From SYIM01 sp041182885 (GTDB taxonomy: Bacteria; Pseudomonadota; Gammaproteobacteria; Burkholderiales; Burkholderiaceae_E), in the NCBI GenBank assembly GCA_049423065.1, contig JBMSQB010000040.1, forward strand, positions 1 through 38,903: DNA of 38,903 nucleotides. The letters run 5' to 3'. A model generated the notes under the pieces. The model worked only from the letters and a program-made list of their open reading frames with translations. It was not told the origin of the DNA and did no database searches. Every line of letters begins with the position of its first letter. Within the stretch, counting starts at the first letter, position 1. Below, piece by piece: positions 32,791-38,903 of this stretch. The position numbers were made by a program, and so were the translations under genes.

Positions 32791-32824
32791 AAGGTCTGCA
32801 TGAAAAACGGCCCGCACGCTCCTG

Positions 32825-34789
32825 TCAGTCAAGAAACAACCGGCTGTCGGTACGCAGCCGATGTTCATCGCCCACCCGCCGCAGCAAACCGGCCCGATCG
32901 AAGTATTCCAGAATCTGAATGGCCCGCTTTCTGCCCAGCGCAGTGGCATCGCGAAAGGCCGCTGCGGTGACCGCCCCGTTGGCCGTGGCAAGGTCCCGGG
33001 CGATGGCCGCAAGCCGCCGCATCGTTGCGGTATCGTAGACCAGATCGCGTACCACCTGGTGCAGATCCCCGCGTTGCGCAAGGCGCGCCACCGCCACCCG
33101 CAGAAGCGGCTCGTTTTCGCCGGCATCGCGGGCCAGATCACGCGCCCACGCCCCCTCATAGCCCGCAGCGTCCAGCATGGGCGCAATCGCCTGCGCGATC
33201 CGCTCGTCAACCGCCGACAGTCGCACGCCGTGCTCGGGAAGATGAACAAAGCTGCCACGAAGAGCGATCCGGGCGTTCTGCTGCAGTTGCTGCAGGAGCG
33301 CTCGCCACAGCGGCTCGGCAAGGCGTGGCGCGGCCAGTCGGCGCAGGCGTGCGCTGTCCGGACCCAATTCGTCGGGGTGCTGCTCGTGAAAGCGGGCGAG
33401 CATGGCAAGCGCCTGCCCGGCGTGCAGATCTCTGTGCGCGGCGCCGAGGGCATAGATCGCCTCGCCATCGCGCGCGGTCAAGGGGCTCGCGTTGCCGTCG
33501 CGGCCCGCTGCGCTGTCGGCGTGGGCGGGCGGGTCATGCGCGCCAACCGTCTCCGAGCCGGGTATCGACCCTTCGGCCCGATAGACCTGTGCGAGATCGA
33601 TGCCGTTCGGCGCGGCGGCGATCCGCGCGGTGTGTCGGGCCGTGCGATCGGCCAGCGCGATCGCATCGAGCTCGGCCAGTCGTTGCGGAGTGCGGCGGTA
33701 GCGCGCGGGCGCAAACGGGTCGAGCACGCTGCCGCCCGCGATCGTGCGACTCGCCGAGGCATCGCGCAGCACCACACGATCGCCGCGCCATGTGGCCACC
33801 TCATCATGGAGGACGAGCTGCACCCGCGCGGCGCTGCCCGGTGCGAGCGTCTCGCCTGCATCAAGGAGCGCCACGGTCCCGGTGACCGAGGTGGCGCCCA
33901 GATGCACATGCACCGGGGTGCCCGCACGAAGCGCGCGCGGCTCCTCTTTCCAAAGCCCCAGCACGGCATCGATTCGCCGCGTGCCAAGCGCGATGGGCGG
34001 GGCGACCAGCCACTGGCCACGGCGCAGACTCTCGCGGTTCACACCGGCCAGTCCAAGCGCGCAGCGCTCGCCTGCGCAGGCCGAGGTCACCGCGCGGTTT
34101 TGCGCATGAACACTGCGGACGCGGGCCCGAAGCGTGAGGCCCCCGCCAGGCACGCCCACCAGTTCATCGCCCGCTTTCACCTGGCCCGCGTGGACAGTAC
34201 CGGTCACCACCGTGCCCGCACCTTCGACCACGAAGACGCGGTCGATTGCAATCCGAAAACCCTGGTTGGCGGTGGTTTCGCGTGAGCCGTGTTCGGCACC
34301 TGAGAGGAGCGCATCGCGAAGCGCAGCGATACCCTCGCCAGTCTGCGCGCTCACCTGAAAAATGGGCGCTTCGGCAAAGCGGGTCCCGGCCGCGAGCGCC
34401 GCAAGCTGTTCACGCACGCGCTCGCGCTGCGGCGGGTCAGCGCGATCGGTCTTGGTGATCACGAAGCTCGCCGAGGGTACCGCGAGCAGTTCGAGAATCG
34501 CGAAGTGCTCGCGCGTCTGGGGCATCACGCCGTCATCGGCGGCCACCAGCAGGAGCGCATGATCCATGCCGGTGGCGCCGCTCAGCATGGTGTGTACCAG
34601 CCGCTCGTGGCCCGGTACATCGATGAAGGCGAGGCGCGTGCCGTCTGGCGCGTCGAGAAACGCATAGCCCAGCTCGATGCTGATGCCGCGACGCCTTTCT
34701 TCGGGCAGCCGGTCGGTATCAACGCCAGTGAGCGCGCGCACCAGCGTGGTCTTGCCGTGGTCGATATGACCCGCGGTGCCGATGATCAC
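32825..34789 (-). CDS. selB: Selenocysteine-specific elongation factor SelB
   Basis: GTPase that carries Sec-tRNA to the ribosome at UGA codons marked by a SECIS hairpin. The 654 aa begin with the EF-Tu-like domain: GTAGHIDHGKTTLV (P-loop), DVPGHERLVHTML and ITKTDRAD. Beta-barrel domains II/III follow, then winged-helix repeats in the last ~270 residues that bind SECIS RNA. Start is GTG 34789, overlapping the selA stop as GTGA. It is 34 bases upstream of selC. Confidence 0.95.
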   Translation of the reverse strand: MIIGTAGHIDHGKTTLVRALTGVDTDRLPEERRRGISIELGYAFLDAPDGTRLAFIDVPGHERLVHTMLSGATGMDHALLLVAADDGVMPQTREHFAILELLAVPSASFVITKTDRADPPQRERVREQLAALAAGTRFAEAPIFQVSAQTGEGIAALRDALLSGAEHGSRETTANQGFRIAIDRVFVVEGAGTVVTGTVHAGQVKAGDELVGVPGGGLTLRARVRSVHAQNRAVTSACAGERCALGLAGVNRESLRRGQWLVAPPIALGTRRIDAVLGLWKEEPRALRAGTPVHVHLGATSVTGTVALLDAGETLAPGSAARVQLVLHDEVATWRGDRVVLRDASASRTIAGGSVLDPFAPARYRRTPQRLAELDAIALADRTARHTARIAAAPNGIDLAQVYRAEGSIPGSETVGAHDPPAHADSAAGRDGNASPLTARDGEAIYALGAAHRDLHAGQALAMLARFHEQHPDELGPDSARLRRLAAPRLAEPLWRALLQQLQQNARIALRGSFVHLPEHGVRLSAVDERIAQAIAPMLDAAGYEGAWARDLARDAGENEPLLRVAVARLAQRGDLHQVVRDLVYDTATMRRLAAIARDLATANGAVTAAAFRDATALGRKRAIQILEYFDRAGLLRRVGDEHRLRTDSRLFLD

Positions 34790-36228
34790 GACAGCAGCCG
34801 GGCGAGTGCGGGCAGCTGCGACCCAAGCTCGGTTTCGTCCTCAAGGCAGCGGCAATCGAGGAGCAGTTGCTGCTCGGCGATCCGGCCGATCACCGGGCGA
34901 TCGAGTGCACGCAGTGCCCGCTCGAGCGATTCGAGCGCCCGCCCTGCGCCCCGCTTCTGGACTGGCGCGATGGCAAGCCCTGCCGAGCGCAGGCTCTCGA
35001 CCGGCAGCGACCCCGATCCGATCTGTCCGAGGAGTTCGCAGGTCCGAACCGTGAACCGGGGTCCGACCGCTTCGGCAACTGCCGGCAGGAGTCGCTCGGC
35101 GCAGCCTCGAATCGCATCGAGCGGTCGTGTGAGGAGCCTGAGCGTGGGCAGATCCTGTTCGAGACGCTCGGGGCGCAGGTAGAGTCTCAGGGTGGCCTCG
35201 AGCGCGGCGAGCGGCAGCTTGCTCATGCGAAACGCCCGCTTCATCGGATGCCGTCGGATGCGGGCAATGGCCTCGCGTGAACCGACGATAAGTCCCGCCT
35301 GCGGACCGCCCAGCAGCTTGTCGCCACTGAAGGTGACCACATCGCAGCCGGCGGCGAGTTTTTCCTGGGGAAGCGGTTCGCGAGGCAGCCCCCAGTGCGC
35401 AAGGTCCACCAGCGATCCGCTGCCCAGGTCGGTGGCCACCGACAGCCCGTGCGCATGCGCGAGCGCAGCCAGCTCACGCTCGTCGACGCTGGCAGAAAAG
35501 CCCTGGATCGCGTAGTTGCTGGTGTGCACCTTCATGAGCAGCGCGGTGCGTGGGCCGATGGCGGCTTCATAGTCGCGAAGATGCGTGCGGTTGGTGGTGC
35601 CGACCTCAACCATCCTGGCCCCTGCGCTTGCCATCACATCGGGCATGCGGAAAGCGCCACCGATCTCGACCAGTTCGCCGCGCGAGACAATCACCTCGCG
35701 GCCGCGTGCAAATGCTGCGAGCGTGAGCACCACGGCAGCGGCATTGTTGTTGACCACAGTGGCTGCCTGCGCTCCGGTGATGGTGCAGAGCAGCTCCTCC
35801 ACGATGGCATCGCGATCGCCACGCCCGCCCGAGGCCAGGTCATATTCGAGGTTGTTCGGGCCCGCCATCATTGCTGCGAGATGGGCGAGCGCTTCGGGCG
35901 CGAGGAGCGCACGGCCGAGATTGGTGTGGATCACCGTGCCGGTGAGGTTGATGACGCGACGCATGCGCGGAGCGAGCCGGGCGCTCACGCGGGCGTGAAG
36001 CTGCCCGACCAGCAGATCCACGCTCACGTCGGTGCCGGGCAGCGTGCCGGCAAGTGCGCGCTCGCGCAGCGTCTCCAGCAGCGCGCGCGCCTCGGCCGCC
36101 ACCAGGGTGTGGCCCTGCGTGGCGACCAGTGCGGCGCCTGCAGGGGCGCGCAGCAGTCGGTCTACGGAGGGAAGGTCTTTCGGGCTGGCCTTCGAACCGT
36201 CGACGACGGATTGCGCGGGCCGGTCCAT
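34786..36228 (-). CDS. selA: L-seryl-tRNA(Sec) selenium transferase SelA
   Basis: PLP enzyme that converts Ser-tRNA(Sec) to Sec-tRNA(Sec) with selenophosphate. The 480 aa contain VINLTGTVIHTNLGRALL near 92-109, NLEYDLASGGRGDRD near 126-140 and the PLP lysine K304 in VVTFSGDKLLGGPQAG. MKRAFRMSKLPLAALEATLRLY is a late family motif. Its start overlaps the fdhE stop by one base (TGATG) and its stop overlaps selB by four, so fdhE-selA-selB are translationally coupled. Confidence 0.96.
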   Translation of the reverse strand: MDRPAQSVVDGSKASPKDLPSVDRLLRAPAGAALVATQGHTLVAAEARALLETLRERALAGTLPGTDVSVDLLVGQLHARVSARLAPRMRRVINLTGTVIHTNLGRALLAPEALAHLAAMMAGPNNLEYDLASGGRGDRDAIVEELLCTITGAQAATVVNNNAAAVVLTLAAFARGREVIVSRGELVEIGGAFRMPDVMASAGARMVEVGTTNRTHLRDYEAAIGPRTALLMKVHTSNYAIQGFSASVDERELAALAHAHGLSVATDLGSGSLVDLAHWGLPREPLPQEKLAAGCDVVTFSGDKLLGGPQAGLIVGSREAIARIRRHPMKRAFRMSKLPLAALEATLRLYLRPERLEQDLPTLRLLTRPLDAIRGCAERLLPAVAEAVGPRFTVRTCELLGQIGSGSLPVESLRSAGLAIAPVQKRGAGRALESLERALRALDRPVIGRIAEQQLLLDCRCLEDETELGSQLPALARLLS

Positions 36229-37319
36229 CAGTGCGGACCCGGGTCGGGTGGATCGGGCGGTCGCGTTGCGCCGGAGGCCTCGGCTTTCGGGCTCGGGCCG
36301 CCCTCGGCCGCATCGCCCGAGCTGTCCCCGGTCTGGTCGTCGGGCTCGCCGAAGAGCAGCATCAGGTTCACGCCATGGCGGCGCGCGCCCGACTCCGAGA
36401 CGAGCAGATCGAGCGTGAGGGTGGCGAGGTCGTCGGCCGCCGCATCGACATGCGGGTCACGATCGGAGTGAAAGATCTTGAGATAGTGGCCGCAGCTGTC
36501 GCAGACCTCGGCCTGCGCGACCGCCGAAGCTGCCGCTTCTGTATCGGGCTCGTCGGCCGCACGCTGCAATGATTGATAGCTGATGGCCTGCGTGGACAGG
36601 CAGTGCGCGCATTTGATCCGCACCATGTGCCACTGCAGCCCGCAGAGCGAGCAACCGAGATAGCGCTGGCCCAGCAGCTCGCCGGCACTGCGGGTGACGC
36701 TGGCCACCGGTTTGCTCGCACAGGCCGGGCAGACGGTTTCGTCTTCAATGCGGCCAAAGGGCTGGCCGCGGCCGATTGCGCCCGCCTGGACGGACAGCAG
36801 CAGATGCGTGAAGTACACCTGCAGCCCGGCAGCCACCAGCGGGGCGGCTGCCAGATCGAGGCCGCGCGTGACGCCCGCCAGCAGGCAGTCGGCCTGCGTC
36901 TCGAGCCAGGCGTCGTCGGCCCGGGCGACCCGCGCGATCGTGTCGCGGGCGGCGTGGGGAAGCGAATCGGGCAGCCGGGCGAGGAGCGCTCGGAGTTCGC
37001 TTCGCCAGGCCGGATCACGCGGGAAGTCGATCGCGGCAAGCGGCGGTGCGAGCCGGCTTGCTGCCCGATCGAGTGCCTCATGATCAGGTAATGCGACCGC
37101 AGGGTAGGCGGCAAGCTGGGTCTGCTGCGCCCGCGCGAGATCGGCCGCGAACAGCAGAAACTCGCGCATGGGGTGGTTGGCGGCCAGCTGGCGCAGCCGC
37201 ATTTCGCGCTCGGCGAAATGCGTGCCGCGCTCCGGCCAGAGCAGATACGGCGTCTCGCCACCCGAACGGGCGGCGATTTCTTCGGGCGACATCACCCGTA
37301 CGGTGGCTGTGACTCCCAT
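36228..37319 (-). CDS. fdhE: Formate dehydrogenase accessory protein FdhE
   Basis: Cytoplasmic maturation factor for membrane formate dehydrogenases. Of its 363 aa, the N-terminal helical part contains MRLRQLAANHPMREFLLFAADLA. The C-terminal rubredoxin-like metal region has four CxxC pairs (CPAC, CSLC, CAHC, CDSC) as in E. coli FdhE. ATG 37319 is preceded by no clear ribosome site; ATG 37292 is an alternative. The last ~40 residues are Pro/Gly/Asp-rich. Confidence 0.93.
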   Translation of the reverse strand: MGVTATVRVMSPEEIAARSGGETPYLLWPERGTHFAEREMRLRQLAANHPMREFLLFAADLARAQQTQLAAYPAVALPDHEALDRAASRLAPPLAAIDFPRDPAWRSELRALLARLPDSLPHAARDTIARVARADDAWLETQADCLLAGVTRGLDLAAAPLVAAGLQVYFTHLLLSVQAGAIGRGQPFGRIEDETVCPACASKPVASVTRSAGELLGQRYLGCSLCGLQWHMVRIKCAHCLSTQAISYQSLQRAADEPDTEAAASAVAQAEVCDSCGHYLKIFHSDRDPHVDAAADDLATLTLDLLVSESGARRHGVNLMLLFGEPDDQTGDSSGDAAEGGPSPKAEASGATRPPDPPDPGPH

Positions 37320-37341
37320 CGGGTGATGCGCAACCAGGGGC

Positions 37342-37962
37342 TTAGCGGCCCTTGGTGACCTCCTGATGCCAAAGCGGGTGGTTGGCCTTCGCCCAGCTCT
37401 CGGTCACGGTGCCGCGGGTCATGGCACGGATCGTCCCCTTCACCCAGATCGCCGCATAGACATGCATGATGGTGCTGAGGATCAGCACCACCGCGGAGAT
37501 GGAGTGAAACAGCACCGCCGCACGCATGGCTTCCACCGAGAAATAGGGCGCAAACCAGGGCCGCCAGAACATCACACCGGTGACGAGCAGCACAGCCAGC
37601 GAGAGCGCCATCACCCAGAAGGTGAGCTTCTGCGCATAGTTGTATTTGCCCACCGGCGGGAGCCCCGCCTTGTCGCCGCTCAGCATCTTGCCCATGTGCT
37701 TGGCCCACTCGCGATCGGCAGCGGTGATCAGATTGTCTTTCCAGAGCCGGATGAACAGCCCCAGAAAACCGATCACCATCAGCAGACCCAGAACCGGATG
37801 CAGGATCCGGGTCCAGCTGCCACCGCCGAAGAGGTTCGAGAAGAAGAACATGGACGGATGGAAGAAGGCGAGACCGGAAAGCGCGGCGAGCACGAACATG
37901 AGCGCGATGAACCAGTGGTTCATCCGGTCGCCGTCCTTGTAGCGTTGCAGGAGCCTGTTCAT
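37342..37962 (-). CDS. fdoI: Formate dehydrogenase gamma subunit (cytochrome b556)
   Basis: Membrane diheme cytochrome b that passes formate electrons to quinone. The protein has four TM helices. Heme-ligand candidates are histidines in MNHWFIALMFVLAALSG, ILHPVLGLLM and LFHSISAVVLILSTIMHVYAAIW. Start ATG 37962 overlaps the beta-subunit stop (TGATG), with AGGAGG 7 bases upstream; a GTG three bases earlier is the alternative. fdnI is an equally valid name. Confidence 0.93.
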   Translation of the reverse strand: MNRLLQRYKDGDRMNHWFIALMFVLAALSGLAFFHPSMFFFSNLFGGGSWTRILHPVLGLLMVIGFLGLFIRLWKDNLITAADREWAKHMGKMLSGDKAGLPPVGKYNYAQKLTFWVMALSLAVLLVTGVMFWRPWFAPYFSVEAMRAAVLFHSISAVVLILSTIMHVYAAIWVKGTIRAMTRGTVTESWAKANHPLWHQEVTKGR

Positions 37963-38834
37963 CACGCTTCCTCCTTCTCGGCCTTGTCCTCGACCGGACC
38001 GACCTTCATGTAGTGGAAGAATCCGGCCACCATGGCGCCAATCATGCCGGCGACCGCAAGGGGCTTGGCAAGGCCTTTCCAGAGCGACACCATCGGATCG
38101 ATGCGCGGGTTGGCTGGAAGCTCCTCAAGATGCGGCTTGTCGGCGTGTTTGAGCACATACATCACATGCGTGCCGCCCACGCCCGCGGGGTTGTAGAGCC
38201 CCGCATTCTGGAAGCCGCGCTCCTTCAGCTCACCCGCACGCTTCTCGCCGTAGCTCACCATGTCGTCCTTGGTGCCGAACGAGATGGCGCCGGTCGGACA
38301 GGTTTTTACGCAGGCAGGCTCGAGACCGACGCTGACGCGGTCGGAACAGAGCGTGCATTTGTAGGCCTTGTTGTCCTTCTCGCTGATGCGCGGCACATCG
38401 AACGGGCAGCCCTTCACGCAGTAGCCGCAACCCACGCAGTTTTCCGAGATGAAGTCGACGATGCCGTTGGCATATTTGACGATCGCGCCCGGCGAGGGAC
38501 AGGCCTTGAGGCAGCCCGGATCCTCGCAGTGCATGCAGCCGTCCTTTCGGATCAGCCACTCGAGTGACCCCGCCTTGGGCTCGACCTCGTAGAACTTCAT
38601 CACCGTCCAGGAACTGGGCGTGAGGTCAGAGGGGTTGTCGTAGACCCCCACGGTTTCACCGACATCATCACGCAGATCGTTCCAGTTCATGCACGCGACC
38701 TGGCAGGCCTTGCAGCCGATGCACTTGGACTCGTCGATGAGCTTGGCAACCTGCGGAATCGCCTGCCGCACTTGCGGCGTAGGCAGGGTCGTGGCCGAGC
38801 GGGCCACGACATCAAGGGATTGCAGACTGGCCAT
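37962..38834 (-). CDS. fdoH: Formate dehydrogenase beta subunit (iron-sulfur)
   Basis: Electron-transfer subunit with four [4Fe-4S] clusters, linking the Mo/W-selenium alpha subunit to the gamma cytochrome. The 290 aa show cysteine clusters CIGCKACQVAC (38-48), CMHCEDPGCLKAC, CVGCGYCVKGC and CTLCSDRVSVGLEPACVKTC. A C-terminal TM anchor (AKPLAVAGMIGAMVAGFFHY) follows, as in FdnH/FdoH. Start ATG 38834, 10 bases after the alpha-subunit stop, has GGAG upstream. Confidence 0.95.
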   Translation of the reverse strand: MASLQSLDVVARSATTLPTPQVRQAIPQVAKLIDESKCIGCKACQVACMNWNDLRDDVGETVGVYDNPSDLTPSSWTVMKFYEVEPKAGSLEWLIRKDGCMHCEDPGCLKACPSPGAIVKYANGIVDFISENCVGCGYCVKGCPFDVPRISEKDNKAYKCTLCSDRVSVGLEPACVKTCPTGAISFGTKDDMVSYGEKRAGELKERGFQNAGLYNPAGVGGTHVMYVLKHADKPHLEELPANPRIDPMVSLWKGLAKPLAVAGMIGAMVAGFFHYMKVGPVEDKAEKEEA

Positions 38835-38844
38835 GGCTTACTCC

Positions 38845-38903
38845 TCACGCCTTCTCGATGTTGACCAGGAACGCCTTGTATTCCGGCGTCTGGGAGTTGG
38901 CGT
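38845..38903 (-). CDS. fdoG: Formate dehydrogenase alpha subunit, C-terminal fragment
   Basis: Only the last 18 full codons lie in the window: they end TPEYKAFLVNIEKA and a TGA stop at 38847-38845. Position directly before the beta subunit gene and this ending fit the C-terminus of the catalytic molybdopterin subunit. The UGA/selenocysteine codon, if present, lies outside the window; the adjoining sel genes make a selenoprotein form likely. Confidence 0.75.
   Translation of the reverse strand, partial: ANSQTPEYKAFLVNIEKA

Noticed and set aside
32791..32824. A SECIS-like element in the selB-selC gap
   Set aside because: Bacterial SECIS hairpins lie just after a UGA codon inside a coding region; no in-frame UGA is read through here, and the fdoG UGA lies outside the window.

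Overview
The window is a dense, GC-rich stretch of chromosome that reads like a betaproteobacterium of the order Burkholderiales. The reasons are the beta-type HslV N-terminus, the argB/HAD nucleotidase/slmA and gpmA/ctpA/moeB gene orders, and a caa3-like cytochrome oxidase locus with its 39-codon assembly gene, DUF2970 gene and twin-transmembrane gene. The family within the order cannot be fixed from the sequence. No gap between genes exceeds 200 bases. I saw no insertion sequence, prophage, CRISPR array or rRNA.

Region 1 (1-9454, plus strand) is housekeeping: xerC, rlmI, a CobW-type GTPase followed by a DksA lacking its zinc cysteines, hslV-hslU, argB, a HAD pyrimidine 5'-nucleotidase, slmA and an MFS exporter. 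Region 2 (9496-15372) holds a minus-strand acyl-CoA hydrolase/transferase divergent from a second MFS carrier, then the minus-strand unit gpmA, ctpA, moeB. Region 3 (15456-20536) runs rhodanese, grxC, secB, gpsA and a LOG-family gene on the plus strand, meets trmL and comF on the minus strand, and continues divergently with a BioC/NDUFAF5-like methyltransferase.

Region 4 (20544-30315) is the aerobic terminal oxidase locus. A good sigma70-type promoter precedes a DUF2244 gene, followed by ctaC (CuA domain fused to cytochrome c), ctaD, the small assembly gene, ctaG, DUF2970 and ctaE, then a strong hairpin. Beyond it come a minus-strand twin-TM gene, surf1, a SCO-like thioredoxin-fold protein, ctaA, ctaB and sco1. 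Together these supply the three core subunits, copper delivery (CtaG, Sco) and heme A synthesis (CtaA, CtaB). No subunit IV gene is seen.

Region 5 (30312-38903, minus strand) is an unbroken same-strand array. It runs from a formate dehydrogenase (alpha-subunit tail, beta, gamma) through fdhE, selA, selB and the selenocysteine tRNA gene selC. Closely spaced after selC are a GcvH-like lipoyl-carrier gene, a DsrE-like gene, a nitroreductase gene and an EamA permease gene. The first part makes, decodes and inserts selenocysteine for the formate dehydrogenase; selD is not in the window. The lipoyl carrier/DsrE pair placed directly after selC, with no glycine-cleavage or sHdr genes nearby, is the least explained feature and the best candidate for an undescribed system, possibly sulfur or selenium handling.
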